A program made the position numbers and the translations under genes. The notes below the pieces were generated by a model, which saw nothing but the letters and a program-made list of their open reading frames with translations, did no database searches and was not told where the DNA came from. A stretch of DNA of 64,000 nt. It comes from Salinibacillus xinjiangensis (GTDB taxonomy: Bacteria > Bacillota > Bacilli > Bacillales > Alkalibacillaceae). Each line of letters starts with the position of its first letter. Within the stretch, counting starts at the first letter, position 1. Below, piece by piece: positions 52,972-61,826 of this stretch. The stretch covers positions 434,001-498,000 of the forward strand of contig NZ_WJNH01000002.1 in the NCBI RefSeq assembly GCF_009649735.1. The letters are read 5' to 3'.

Positions 52972-53361
52972 TTAAATACTTTTATCAATACAAGCGATTA
53001 AGCGTTTTTCTATATCTGCTGCAAATTCCTTTAGGGATTCATCGTTCACCATTTCGATTAGAGCCGTTGGTTTTGGCAGGCCGATTTTCGTATTCTTTGT
53101 CTCACGGTCTTCATAAACGACAATCTTACATGGTAAGAAATAACCTACAAGTTGATCTTCTGTTAAAACCCGTTGTGCTTCCTTAGGGTTACACACTTCA
53201 AGGACGAGGTATGGTTGATCAAACTCAAAGCCTTTGTTTTGTAGGGTTTCTTTAATATTAAACTTCCAAAGCACTCCAAACTTTTCTTCCTTTAAGCTTG
53301 CTTCGAGTGATTGAACCGCTTCCTCTAACGTTTGGTTGGTTTCAACTGTATAATGAAACAT
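52972..53361 (-). CDS. DUF302 family protein
   Basis: 129 aa. MFHYTVETNQTLEEAVQSLEASLKEEKFGVLWKFNIKETL and YLVLEVCNPKEAQRVL...LPCKIVVYED are DUF302 marks. Function unknown, but DUF302 genes often travel with sulfur genes, as here at the end of the rhodanese cluster. ATG at 53361 is preferred among three close ATGs by its spacing to AAAGGAG. Confidence 0.85.
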   Translation of the reverse strand: MFHYTVETNQTLEEAVQSLEASLKEEKFGVLWKFNIKETLQNKGFEFDQPYLVLEVCNPKEAQRVLTEDQLVGYFLPCKIVVYEDRETKNTKIGLPKPTALIEMVNDESLKEFAADIEKRLIACIDKSI

Positions 53362-53379
53362 GAACATCATCTCCTTTGT

Positions 53380-53679
53380 TTATTCCAATTCGCCTTCCCA
53401 TTGTTGCATCCCACCAAGCATATCTTCTACTTGGTAGCCTAAAGCTCCAAGAATCCCGCAGGCTGCTTTGCTACGATTGCCTGACCGACATACCACCACA
53501 TAGGACTTATCAGGGTCCAATTCTTCTTTTCGAATCGCTAACTGACCAAGTGGGATATGTTTGGCTCCAGGTATTTTACCTTCTGCTACCTCACTATTTT
53601 CACGTACATCAATCACATAAACTTCTTCACCGTTTTGGAGTCGCCCCGCAACCTCTTTTGGTGTCACCTCTTTTGCCAT
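53380..53679 (-). CDS. rhodanese-domain sulfurtransferase
   Basis: 99 aa, one rhodanese domain with active site VCRSGNRS (cysteine present). Moves sulfane sulfur as a persulfide. ATG at 53679 behind AAGGAGAG. Sits 18 bases before the DUF302 gene. Confidence 0.88.
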   Translation of the reverse strand: MAKEVTPKEVAGRLQNGEEVYVIDVRENSEVAEGKIPGAKHIPLGQLAIRKEELDPDKSYVVVCRSGNRSKAACGILGALGYQVEDMLGGMQQWEGELE

Positions 53680-53695
53680 GCTTTGACTCTCCTTC

Positions 53696-54055
53696 TTATA
53701 TCCAAGCACTCATGCCGCCTTTGACATTGGATATTTGTTTAAAGCCTTGCTTTTTCAAAGTCTTAGCTGCCTTCATACTCCTCATACCACTTTGACAAAT
53801 GACCACAACTTCTTTGTCCCTATCTAGTTCTGTGGATTTTTGAGCTAATTGGTTGAGAGGTATATTTTTAAACGGTTTACGGTGATTGGCCTTATATTCA
53901 CCAGGTGTACGTACATCTACAAATTGAACCTTTTTAACTTTAAATTTAGCTTTTGCTTGCTCTGTGGTGATATTCTCAATTCCTTTAACAGGAATAAAGC
54001 GACTAACAACAAAATAAGCTGCGATGGCAATAATAATCCACTGTACGATATCCAT
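53696..54055 (-). CDS. membrane-anchored rhodanese
   Basis: 119 aa. An N-terminal membrane span (WIIIAIAAYFVVSRF) and a rhodanese domain with active site VICQSGMRS. Anchored so the domain faces the cytoplasm or outside; topology not clear. ATG at 54055 behind AAAGGGAG. Confidence 0.85.
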   Translation of the reverse strand: MDIVQWIIIAIAAYFVVSRFIPVKGIENITTEQAKAKFKVKKVQFVDVRTPGEYKANHRKPFKNIPLNQLAQKSTELDRDKEVVVICQSGMRSMKAAKTLKKQGFKQISNVKGGMSAWI

Positions 54056-54087
54056 GTTTTCTTCTCCCTTTTTATGAATTAAATATT

Positions 54088-54870
54088 TTATAGAAAGTCT
54101 AGCCAAATTTTAATGGCTGTACCTAAAATAAGAACATCGAGAATCCCTTGTAAGATTTTTGTATTTACTTTTTGTCCAACCTTTGCACCAAGTGGAGATG
54201 CAATGAGACTTGCAATAATCATAACTGCTGCTGGGACAAATAAAATCTGGCCAGTCAATATTTTACCAGCCGTGGAACCAATGGATGAAATAAAAGTGAT
54301 AGCTAATGATGTTGCAATTGTCATGCGAGTAGGAATTTTTAATACGACAAGCATAATTGGCACTAAAATAAATGCACCTGCAGCACCTACAATACCAGCT
54401 CCAACCCCAACGATTAACGCGAAAAAGGCTGCTAGCCATTTGTTAAACGTAACCTGATCTAATGGGATATCATCCAAACCATTTTTCGGAATAAACATCA
54501 TAATAGCTGCAATCGTTGCTAATATCCCATAAACAAAATTAATTTCATCATCAGTCATAAAACGAGAACCATATCCACCAATAAAGCTTCCGATCAAGAT
54601 ACTAATCCCCATGTAGATGATTAAGGTTTTATTTAAATATCCACCCTTACGATAAGCCCATACACCACCAACAGTAGCAAACAGAACTTGAATGGCACTG
54701 ATACCAGATACTTCATGGGCTGAAAAACTGTCAAATCCTAGTAAGGTAGGTATATATAATAGCATTGGATATTTTATGATAGAGCCACCAATTCCAACCA
54801 TGCCTGATACAAATGAACCGACAAAGCCAATAAGAAAGATGGTAATCATAAAGATCATGCTGTAATCCAT
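54088..54870 (-). CDS. TauE/SafE family sulfite/organosulfur exporter
   Basis: 260 aa with about eight membrane segments; [25 protein letters not shown] and a repeat [28 protein letters not shown] are the paired TauE motifs. In thiosulfate/persulfide clusters such proteins are thought to export sulfite or thiosulfate; the substrate here is inference from context. Confidence 0.85.
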   Translation of the reverse strand: MDYSMIFMITIFLIGFVGSFVSGMVGIGGSIIKYPMLLYIPTLLGFDSFSAHEVSGISAIQVLFATVGGVWAYRKGGYLNKTLIIYMGISILIGSFIGGYGSRFMTDDEINFVYGILATIAAIMMFIPKNGLDDIPLDQVTFNKWLAAFFALIVGVGAGIVGAAGAFILVPIMLVVLKIPTRMTIATSLAITFISSIGSTAGKILTGQILFVPAAVMIIASLIASPLGAKVGQKVNTKILQGILDVLILGTAIKIWLDFL

Positions 54871-54921
54871 GTTGCGTTCCCCCTTTTTATTGTAAAGGGG
54901 GTCCCTAAAAAGGGACCTCCA

Positions 54922-55149
54922 TTAAGCTTTTTTAATCCAGAACTTTAGTACATTGTCTTCTTCTGTGTTTTGTACAATTTCATGTCCGCCTGATTTTGCC
55001 CAAGCTGTTAAGTCACTTTTGGCTCCTTTGTCGGTTGCATGAACCTCTAAAATTTCACCTGAGTTGATGTCTTCCATTGCTTTTTTCGTTTTCACAATTG
55101 GCATTGGACACGCCAATCCTTTGGCATCTAACACTTTTGCTGAATCCAT
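54922..55149 (-). CDS. TusA-family sulfurtransferase
   Basis: 75 aa, TusA motif DAKGLACPMPIVKTKKAM with the single active cysteine. Passes persulfide between rhodaneses. Possible partial terminator (GGGTCCCT/AGGGACC) at 54896-54922 just downstream. AAGGAGG site. Confidence 0.9.
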   Translation of the reverse strand: MDSAKVLDAKGLACPMPIVKTKKAMEDINSGEILEVHATDKGAKSDLTAWAKSGGHEIVQNTEEDNVLKFWIKKA

Positions 55150-55164
55150 TATATTCTCCTCCTT

Positions 55165-56295
55165 TTACCCCTCTACCGCACAACGGTTAGGGCCTGTTTC
55201 CATTTCTTTTTGTCTTTCTAATTCTGGATCCATTTTCCCCATGTTTGTTTGACGAATGTCTTGATAATCATTTGGCTGCGGTGGAAGATTTTCTGTCACC
55301 ATTTTGCGGAATACATTTTCATCCTCCACTTGGAGACCTGAGTTATTTTGATAAAGGTCACCTAAGCGAGCTGATACTTCTCCGCCCTTACCTAGTTCCT
55401 CTGCAAAGGAATAGTGAGCTGGGAGTACAATTAAGTCCTCTGATAGCTCTTTGTATCGTCTATAGAGCGTATTACGAAGGTCACCTACCCAATCCTCTGC
55501 CAATCCAGCAAGGTCAGGTCGACCAATGGATTTCACAAATAGAATATCTCCAGTTAATAAATATTGATCGTCAATGATAAATGACGTACTGCCAATGGTA
55601 TGCCCAGGGGAGTATATCGGTTTTACTTTAACAGTTGTGTTTCCGACTGTTATGTCATTCCCCTCTTCAAGTGGGGTATACTCAAAGGTTACTTCTGTTG
55701 CGTCCTTAGGGGGTAGATGATACGTTCCTCCTACTTTTTCAGCTAGGTGACGTCCACCTGAAATATGATCCGCATGTAAATGGGTATCAATTAGATGTTT
55801 AATCTCTACACCCTTTGCCTTAGCAAATTGTTCATATGGCTCTAGCATACGAGCTGTATCTATAATGGCTGCTTCACCGTTCGATTCGATGAAGTAGGAT
55901 AGACAGCCCTTACCTAGGCGAACAAATTGATAAAGGGCTCCACCACCATTTAAATCGCCAACTTTTACTGGCTCTAGATGTTCACTCCAAGCCTTCATTC
56001 CACCTTCAAGGTTGTAAACATTGGTGAATCCTGCCTCAACCATAAGGTCTGCAACCATTTCAGATGATCCGCCTTTGGCACAAACAACGATAATCTCTTG
56101 ATCATTATTCAGTTTTTCCGCTACAGGACCAACACCATCTAGTAGATTAAAGTAGGGTTCGTTAATGACTTCAACTTTTCCACCTTCAATTTTCCAATTA
56201 TCAAATTCATCTGTGTTACGAACGTCCAGGATGAGTGTTTCTTCATGATTAATAACTTTTTGTGCAAGTTCCTTCGTTGTTATCGATTTTGACAT
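55165..56295 (-). CDS. rhodanese-metallo-beta-lactamase fusion (persulfide dioxygenase-like)
   Basis: 376 aa. N-terminal rhodanese domain (residues 1-110; [11 protein letters not shown], cysteine present) and a C-terminal ETHE1-type metallo-beta-lactamase domain with [23 protein letters not shown] and [12 protein letters not shown]1/CstB enzymes oxidise persulfide to sulfite or thiosulfate with O2. The domain order is the reverse of the common ETHE1-rhodanese fusions, where the lactamase domain comes first. Confidence 0.88.
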   Translation of the reverse strand: MSKSITTKELAQKVINHEETLILDVRNTDEFDNWKIEGGKVEVINEPYFNLLDGVGPVAEKLNNDQEIIVVCAKGGSSEMVADLMVEAGFTNVYNLEGGMKAWSEHLEPVKVGDLNGGGALYQFVRLGKGCLSYFIESNGEAAIIDTARMLEPYEQFAKAKGVEIKHLIDTHLHADHISGGRHLAEKVGGTYHLPPKDATEVTFEYTPLEEGNDITVGNTTVKVKPIYSPGHTIGSTSFIIDDQYLLTGDILFVKSIGRPDLAGLAEDWVGDLRNTLYRRYKELSEDLIVLPAHYSFAEELGKGGEVSARLGDLYQNNSGLQVEDENVFRKMVTENLPPQPNDYQDIRQTNMGKMDPELERQKEMETGPNRCAVEG

Positions 56296-56313
56296 AAGCT
56301 CTCCTCTCCTTTA

Positions 56314-56712
56314 TTAAAATGTTAAGGTCATGTTTGCGTCTTTCGCGAATTCAATAAATGTAGCAGCTCCGCCAACTTCAATTCCTTCAACAAAAGCATC
56401 CTTTTCTAAGTTCATGACATCCATTGTCATTTGACATGCAATTAACTTCACGTTCATTTCTTGAGCAAGACTTACAAGCTCTTCAATAGAAGGTACATTT
56501 GCTTGTTTAAAGCCCTCTTGGAAATGTTCCTTTCCTTCTGGTAGTGGAAGACTTTTGTGTCCTTCTTTATGAATTAGATTTAAGCCTTCAAATGTGAAGA
56601 AAATGCCTACCTCTGCATCTGATGCTGCTGCCGCTGATGCAATGTTGAATACCTTATATGCGTCAAATAGTCCTCCGTTTGCTGCAATAATCGCTACTTT
56701 TGTATTAGCCAT
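56314..56712 (-). CDS. DsrE/DsrF-like family protein
   Basis: 132 aa, a DsrE/TusD-like fold: KVAIIAANGGLFDAYKVFNIASAAAA, GIFFTFEGLNLI and a conserved cysteine in LIACQMTMDVM. Likely a sulfur carrier between the rhodanese and TusA partners. AGGAGG site; in the middle of the cluster. Confidence 0.88.
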   Translation of the reverse strand: MANTKVAIIAANGGLFDAYKVFNIASAAAASDAEVGIFFTFEGLNLIHKEGHKSLPLPEGKEHFQEGFKQANVPSIEELVSLAQEMNVKLIACQMTMDVMNLEKDAFVEGIEVGGAATFIEFAKDANMTLTF

Positions 56713-56736
56713 AATAAAATTCCTCCTAATTATTTT

Positions 56737-57309
56737 TTAAGATTGTTTTTCTGTAGGACCTTCCCACATAGTCATGCCAGGCACTACATTCTTTACGTTT
56801 TTATATCCTTTTTCTGTTAGCTTTTGAGCTGCTAAATCACTCCGAATTCCAGTACGACAAATAACATGTAGTTCCTCGTCTTGTTCAATTTCTTCCATTC
56901 GGTCATCAAGCTCACCAAGTGGAATATTTTTAGCACCAGGAATATGCCCAAACGCATATTCTGCAGGCTCTCTTACATCAAGTATGAAAATCTTCTCATC
57001 GCCTTCAATCCGACTGCGAAGGTCTTCTAAATCAACGATGTCTTCGTGTTTTGTTTCTTCTTTCGCTTCATCATCACTCGCCTTACGGATATAGTGATGT
57101 AATACCTCTCCATCTTCTTTTGTACCAAGATATTGATGTCCCGTACTATCAGCCCAAGCTTTAATATCAGCCGTAGAACCTTTATCTGTTGCTTCTACCC
57201 TAATCACTTGACCTGGTTCAAGGTTTGTTATTGCTTTTTTTGTTCTTACAATGGGCATCGGACAAGCAAGCCCTTTAGCATCTAATACTTCATTTGCTTG
57301 AATAATCAT
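56737..57309 (-). CDS. TusA-rhodanese fusion (CstA-like)
   Basis: 190 aa. TusA domain (DAKGLACPMPIVRTKKAI) followed by an acidic linker (about 75-95) and a rhodanese domain with ICRTGIRSD. Similar to CstA of staphylococcal persulfide clusters, which links two sulfur-relay sites in one chain. ATG at 57309 follows AGGAGG by 7 bases. Confidence 0.88.
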   Translation of the reverse strand: MIIQANEVLDAKGLACPMPIVRTKKAITNLEPGQVIRVEATDKGSTADIKAWADSTGHQYLGTKEDGEVLHHYIRKASDDEAKEETKHEDIVDLEDLRSRIEGDEKIFILDVREPAEYAFGHIPGAKNIPLGELDDRMEEIEQDEELHVICRTGIRSDLAAQKLTEKGYKNVKNVVPGMTMWEGPTEKQS

Positions 57310-57323
57310 TTTATGACCTCCTA

Positions 57324-57620
57324 TTATTCCACTTCGTCTTTCCAAGCAAGCATGCCACCTGTCATATTAATGACGTCATAGCCTTGTGCCTTTAAGAATT
57401 GACAAGCCTTTCCACTACGGCCACCTGAACGACAAACCATATAGTGTGGTTGATCCTTATCAATTTCGTCAAGCCGATCTGGGATAGTACCTAATGCGAT
57501 GTGGCGCGCTCCAGGAATTTTACCTTGGGCAACCTCCTCATCCTCACGTACATCAATAATGCTAATGTTTTCGCCAGCTTTTAGTTTTTTCGCTAATTCT
57601 TCTGGTGTAATTTCCTTCAT
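57324..57620 (-). CDS. rhodanese-domain sulfurtransferase, first gene of the persulfide operon
   Basis: 98 aa, active site MVCRSGGRSG with the persulfide cysteine. Starts the main operon downstream of a CstR-type operator. ATG at 57620 with a weak GGAAG site. Confidence 0.85.
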   Translation of the reverse strand: MKEITPEELAKKLKAGENISIIDVREDEEVAQGKIPGARHIALGTIPDRLDEIDKDQPHYMVCRSGGRSGKACQFLKAQGYDVINMTGGMLAWKDEVE

Positions 57621-57657
57621 CAAAATCGCTTCCAAGTTTAAAATATTTTAATGCTTT

Positions 57658-57673
57658 ATACCTGCAGGGGTAT
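57658..57673 (-). promoter_or_regulatory. CstR-type operator of the persulfide operon
   Basis: ATACCTGCAGGGGTAT, an ATACC-N6-GGTAT palindrome 38 bases upstream of the first rhodanese gene. It has the same layout as the box at 58496-58511. Confidence 0.75.
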
Positions 57674-57727
57674 TAAACAATCTAAAAAAATATATCACTT
57701 ACAAAATTTTTATTCAACCACCTCACA

Positions 57728-57747
57728 CCTTTAGGGGTAGGGGTATC
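57728..57747. promoter_or_regulatory. second, weaker CstR-like half-site cluster
   Basis: ACCTTTAGGGGTAGGGGTAT holds two GGGGTA half-sites in tandem; only one side has the matching ACC. It may extend the operator or be chance. Confidence 0.4.
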
Positions 57748-57765
57748 ATTTTTGCGATAAATAAT

Positions 57766-57798
57766 AGGGTTAATCTGTTACATTTAACCCTATACATT
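57766..57798 (-). terminator. terminator of cstR
   Basis: ATAGGGTTAA / TTAACCCTAT 10-bp stem followed by TATTTAT on the minus strand. Confidence 0.75.
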
Positions 57799-57838
57799 AG
57801 GTTATACAAATCATGATGGTTTTGTCACCCTCTAAAAA

Positions 57839-58099
57839 TTATCGGCTACGAACGAGCAAGTCCACTGCTTCTTTAATCAAGTCCTCGGATTTTTCACCAC
57901 TTTGCTTTTCCTCACGAATACACTGTTCTAAATTTTTACTCACAATTAACGCAGCCGTGCGATCAAGGGCACTTCTAACCGCAGACATTTGGGTAACGAC
58001 ATCACGACATTCTTTATCGTCTTCCATCATTTTAAGAAGACCTCTAACTTGACCTTCAATTCGTTTCATTCTATTTTTGACTTGTGCATCATATTTCAT
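57839..58099 (-). CDS. cstR: persulfide-sensing repressor, CsoR/CstR family
   Basis: 86 aa all-helical repressor. Two cysteines remain (KECRDV and LEQCIRE), but the copper-site histidine of CsoR is replaced: the segment reads SKNLEQC where copper sensors have H-x3-C. This is the CstR pattern, which senses sulfane sulfur by cross-linking its two cysteines. Two operators of the right type flank it (57658 and 58496). Confidence 0.88.
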   Translation of the reverse strand: MKYDAQVKNRMKRIEGQVRGLLKMMEDDKECRDVVTQMSAVRSALDRTAALIVSKNLEQCIREEKQSGEKSEDLIKEAVDLLVRSR

Positions 58100-58117
58100 T
58101 GATGACCCTCCTCATTC

Positions 58118-58459
58118 TTATTCTTTGTCGAGGCAATAACCAATTACACACAGGCCTTTCCGGCGTAAAATGCGTGCACTTAAATTCATTTCAACATGGT
58201 CAGATGCGATAATAATCACATCTTTTTTGGGGATTTCGTACACATATCTACTTAAATAGGGTAGAGGAATGCAATGGATGTTTTCTACCATTTGCTGTGC
58301 AGATTTGTGAAAGCTACGAATATCGACAATTGCTACATCCTCTTTAGAATATGATACATAATTTTCATCTATCTTGCCAATACCTAAAACAGGCATGTAC
58401 CTTTTATACATAAATAAAACCATTAATATGGCCAAAATGATGGAAAGTAGTGTGCTCAT
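58118..58459 (-). CDS. membrane-anchored degenerate rhodanese
   Basis: 113 aa. One N-terminal membrane span (LLSIILAILMVLFMYKRY), then a rhodanese-like fold (VAIVDIRSFHKSA). The place of the active cysteine loop reads IIIASDHVEMNLSAR, so there is no cysteine and no sulfurtransferase activity expected. First gene before cstR, behind a promoter with a buried CstR box. ATG at 58459 behind AAAGGAG. Confidence 0.7.
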   Translation of the reverse strand: MSTLLSIILAILMVLFMYKRYMPVLGIGKIDENYVSYSKEDVAIVDIRSFHKSAQQMVENIHCIPLPYLSRYVYEIPKKDVIIIASDHVEMNLSARILRRKGLCVIGYCLDKE

Positions 58460-58490
58460 GATGATCTCCTCTTTCAAAAGGGATAATGTC

Positions 58491-58519
58491 ATTTTATACC
58501 CCTATAGGTATATTGTCAA
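58491..58519 (-). promoter_or_regulatory. SigA promoter with CstR operator in its spacer
   Basis: TTGACA (58514-58519), 17-bp spacer, TAAAAT (58491-58496) on the minus strand. The palindrome ATACCCCTATAGGTAT (58496-58511) fills the spacer, so repressor binding would block RNA polymerase directly. Confidence 0.85.
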
Positions 58520-58522
58520 CCT

Positions 58523-58553
58523 AAAAAAACACTTGCTTAATTTTAAGCAAGTG
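58523..58553 (-). terminator. terminator of sigL
   Basis: ACTTGCTTAA / TTAAGCAAGT stem and seven T on the minus strand. Confidence 0.85.
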
Positions 58554-58564
58554 AGAAACAATCT

Positions 58565-59893
58565 TCAAACAATTAATTTGCGTTTTGAGGAGGGTAAGAT
58601 GTTTAACTCCTCCCTGTATTTCGCAACGGTTCGTCTTGATATGGTGATCCCATGTTGTTTCTGTAAATAATCTGCAAGTTTTTGATCGGAGTAAGGCTTC
58701 TCTTTATTTTCCTCATCAATCAACTGCTTGAGAAGATATTTCACCTTTGCCGATGAAGTATGCCCCCCATCGTTATTACCGAGCTTTGAAGTAAACAAGC
58801 GCCTCATTTCAAAACAGCCTAATGGAGTCTGAATTACTTTATTTCCGACAGCTCTGCTTACGGTTGATTCGTGCATATCAATTTCATCTGCTACTTCTTT
58901 GAGCGTCATTGCCCGTAGGCCAGAAAAACCATTTTCCAAAAAGCCTCTTTGCCTCTTAATTATATAATTCGTTATTTTCAAAATGGTGGATTGACGTTTT
59001 TCAATACTTCTTACTAACCACACATACTTTTGATAATGATCCTTAATATATTGAGAACACTCTCTTTTTTCGTGAAGTAGATTCATATACTGCTGGTTAA
59101 CATGGACAACGGGTAAGTAACGATTATTCATGGAGATCCCATAGTCCCCATCCTTTTTTTCTATGATTACATCTGGATATAAATAGTTAACCGAATGTCT
59201 GGTGAATTCTGCACACGGCTTAGGATTAAGCGTTTGGATACACTCAGCCAGTCTTTTTACTTCCCCTAAAGAGATATCTAAAATGGTAGTAATCTTATTC
59301 CACTTATGATCAGCAAGCATACCTAAGTAATGTTCAAGGATTTCCTGAAGCTTTGGCTCATCCGGATAATACTCCTTCGCCTGAATCATCAAGCACTCTT
59401 TGAGATTTCTCGCCCCTACCCCTAGGGGATCTAACTGCTGTAATAAGCCAATAGCCTCCTCCACTTCTTCATTTGAAATATCAAGTTGCTCTGCAATTTG
59501 GGAATTGGATAGTGGTAAATAACCCTTATCATCTAGATTGAGAATTAAATAGTTTAATATGGCTTTCCGACGATCATTTACGTTAAGCCATTGGAGCTGC
59601 TCGGTTAAATAATCAACCAGTCCCCCCTCTTCATTGGAGATAAAATCTAACGGACTAACCGAATCATCATTTGCTCTGGAATATGAGGATTTATTACGAA
59701 TCGAGCTATAACTTTCTTCTAAGCGAATGGGTTGTTCACGCTCTTCTAATTCAATTAAGGGATTTTCAGCCGCTTGTTCCTGAAGAAATTGGGAAAGTTC
59801 AGTCGAAGAATATTGCAATAAAGAAATGGCTTGTCGTAGCTCTGTGGTCATCACGAGTTTCATCTTTTGTTTCTGAAACAATCCAAGCTCCAA
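58565..59893 (-). CDS. sigL: RNA polymerase sigma-54 factor (SigL/RpoN)
   Basis: 442 aa. Region I (LFQKQKMKLVMTTELRQAISLLQYSSTELSQFLQEQAAENPLIEL), core-binding centre, the DNA-binding helix (MTLKEVADEIDMHESTVSRAVGNKVIQTP) and the RpoN box, here ISRRTVAKYREELNILPS. TTG at 59893 has AAGGGAGGG 7 bases upstream; the longer frame to 59983 has none. SigL needs enhancer-binding activators; none are in this window. Confidence 0.95.
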   Translation of the reverse strand: MELGLFQKQKMKLVMTTELRQAISLLQYSSTELSQFLQEQAAENPLIELEEREQPIRLEESYSSIRNKSSYSRANDDSVSPLDFISNEEGGLVDYLTEQLQWLNVNDRRKAILNYLILNLDDKGYLPLSNSQIAEQLDISNEEVEEAIGLLQQLDPLGVGARNLKECLMIQAKEYYPDEPKLQEILEHYLGMLADHKWNKITTILDISLGEVKRLAECIQTLNPKPCAEFTRHSVNYLYPDVIIEKKDGDYGISMNNRYLPVVHVNQQYMNLLHEKRECSQYIKDHYQKYVWLVRSIEKRQSTILKITNYIIKRQRGFLENGFSGLRAMTLKEVADEIDMHESTVSRAVGNKVIQTPLGCFEMRRLFTSKLGNNDGGHTSSAKVKYLLKQLIDEENKEKPYSDQKLADYLQKQHGITISRRTVAKYREELNILPSSKRKLIV

Positions 59894-60094
59894 ACAATAT
59901 CCCTCCCTTGTGTGTATGCGCTTACAAAAAGCAGAATTTTTAAATATTATGTTTAGCTTACTATATTCATGCATAATTAGCAACTTGAGTTTATCAAAGA
60001 AAAGGATTCTAATCGGATATGTTTTTCGACGGTTTGGTTATTTTTATGATTTTTCTCCCATGGATGGAGGCTTGGGTCAAATGTCTCTTGATGG

Positions 60095-60384
60095 TAACAA
60101 GTCTTTAATAGTAGTAATCTAGTCAGTTAGTTGTTGAATTTAGTCGGTATTTAGAAAAATTCAAGTCTAAAGGTTGAGGAATTCCGTCTATATTTTTGGG
60201 GAGGAATATGACACGTCAGTTATGTTTATTTACAAGTCTATCTTACGAGTAATCCTGTTACCCTAGTATTCTATCAAATCTAGCTGAATGCTAATCCAGT
60301 CGCTCCACTACATATTCACGTCTCTGTCACTTATTCCAGTCGGCTCACTCCATAATCAGGTCTATTTGGCCTATATTCACGTCT
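60095..60384 (+). repeat. 21-bp periodic array C (core WWTCMMGTCT)
   Basis: Cores such as ATTCACGTCT, AATCCAGTCG, ATTCAAGTCT begin at 60095, 60116, 60137, 60159, 60180, then 60209, 60230, 60251, 60272, 60293, 60314, 60333, 60354 and 60375. Spacings are 21-22 except one of 29 and one of 19. A poorer copy may start at 60077. A C-rich tail (60397-60420) follows on the right. Confidence 0.88.
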
Positions 60385-60421
60385 ACTCAAAGTCTTTTCC
60401 TCCCCCCTCCACTCGCCATCA

Positions 60422-60463
60422 AAAAAGGATTAGCTCTCTTCACAAAAAGAGAACTAACCCCAT
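60422..60463 (-). terminator. terminator of glcF
   Basis: Stem GGTTAG-TCTCTT / AAGAGA-CTAATCC with small mismatches, followed by TTTTTT on the minus strand. Confidence 0.8.
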
Positions 60464-60467
60464 AGCC

Positions 60468-61826
60468 TTAAGCATGAACAGGCTCACTCGCTACAATTCC
60501 ATTCGCTTTCTCATAAGCCTCGAGCAGATAGTCCACGATATGAACGGCATCCATTTGATCAGATAAACCCTCGCGTTCGATGCCGAGCTTCATCTGCAGT
60601 AAGCAGCCTGGATTTGCTGTGACAATCGTTTTCGCTTTTGTTTTCTGGGCCTGCTCCATTTTATAATCTAAAATTTGCATGGACATTTCGGACTGAACGA
60701 TGTTATAGATACCAGCTGATCCGCAGCAACGGCTGGCATCCTTCATCTCTACATAATCAACGTTATCGATTGATTGTAGTAGAGTTCTAGGTTCCATAAA
60801 CGTTTTTTGACCGTTTTTCAGGTGACAAGAGTCCTGATAGGTGACAATCTGGACAGGCAATTCCAATGGTAGCTTATGGAACTCAAGCTCGACTAGCACA
60901 CTCGTAATATCCTTGATCTTCTTCGCAAACGTATCCGCACGTTCCTTCCACTCAGGATCATCTTTTAGTAGATGGTCATATTCGACGAGAAAGGCACCAC
61001 AGCCACCCGCATTTGTAATGATGTAATCAACCTCAGCCTCTTCAAAGGCCTCGATATTACGCTTAGCCATTTCTTTTGCTTGATTCACTTCTCCACTATG
61101 GCCATGCAGCGCTCCACAACAGGCTTGCTTTTCCGGTACAACAATTTCACAGCCAGCATATTGAAGGAGCTTTGTCGTGGCATCATTCGTTCCCATAAAT
61201 ATCGTATCCATTAGACAGCCAGAGAAAAAGGCGACCTTCTTCTTCTGTTCTGAAAGTGGACGCAGGTGACGAGGACGATTTTTCATTTCCTTTCGCTTCG
61301 GCACTTGTGGTAGCACCTTTTCCATCGTTCGCATACTTTCAGGAAATAGATTCATCACACCCGTTTTTTGTGCCAGTTTCTGCATACCCGAACGTTGGTA
61401 AACGCCTAGTAATCCAGTTAAACCAATCATGCGATTTTGATAAGGAAATAGATTCTCAAAAAATACCCCTCTAAGTAATTTAACTGGTAGGGATTGATTG
61501 TTACTTTGATAGATGGCATCCCGTGCCTGCTCCAATAAACGACCAAACTTCACGCCGGACGGACAGGCAGTTTCACAAGCACGACAGCCGAGACATAAAT
61601 CAATGGATCTCTTCACTTCCTCACTAGGTTCAATGTCGCCATCGACAACACCTTTCATCAACGCAATACGGCCTCTTGGGGAATGGACTTCATCATGTCC
61701 TGTTTCGACATAGGTCGGACAGGATGGTAGACAAAAACCACAGCGCGTGCAATTCATGATTTCATCGTAATCAATTTTTTCCCGAAAAGCCTGTTGAATA
61801 CGCTCTTTCTCTTTCGTATCCATCAT
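60468..61826 (-). CDS. glcF: glycolate oxidase iron-sulfur subunit
   Basis: 452 aa. Two 4Fe-4S motifs (CTRCGFCLPSCPTY and CLGCRACETACPSG), then two CCG domains (CCGALHGHSGE, ASRCCGSAGIYN). Passes electrons from the FAD subunit to the membrane chain. Its start overlaps the glcD stop by 4 bases. By sequence it could also be a D-lactate dehydrogenase subunit. Confidence 0.9.
   Translation of the reverse strand: MMDTKEKERIQQAFREKIDYDEIMNCTRCGFCLPSCPTYVETGHDEVHSPRGRIALMKGVVDGDIEPSEEVKRSIDLCLGCRACETACPSGVKFGRLLEQARDAIYQSNNQSLPVKLLRGVFFENLFPYQNRMIGLTGLLGVYQRSGMQKLAQKTGVMNLFPESMRTMEKVLPQVPKRKEMKNRPRHLRPLSEQKKKVAFFSGCLMDTIFMGTNDATTKLLQYAGCEIVVPEKQACCGALHGHSGEVNQAKEMAKRNIEAFEEAEVDYIITNAGGCGAFLVEYDHLLKDDPEWKERADTFAKKIKDITSVLVELEFHKLPLELPVQIVTYQDSCHLKNGQKTFMEPRTLLQSIDNVDYVEMKDASRCCGSAGIYNIVQSEMSMQILDYKMEQAQKTKAKTIVTANPGCLLQMKLGIEREGLSDQMDAVHIVDYLLEAYEKANGIVASEPVHA

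Noticed and set aside
54896-54922. Strong terminator between tusA and the TauE gene
   Set aside because: The hairpin is good but the T-run is interrupted, so readthrough in the sulfur operon is likely; mentioned only as a partial terminator.
60095-60384. Rho-dependent terminator (C-rich rut region)
   Set aside because: The C-rich strand is plus, but no plus-strand gene precedes it; neighbouring genes are on the minus strand. It would not explain the 21-bp spacing either.
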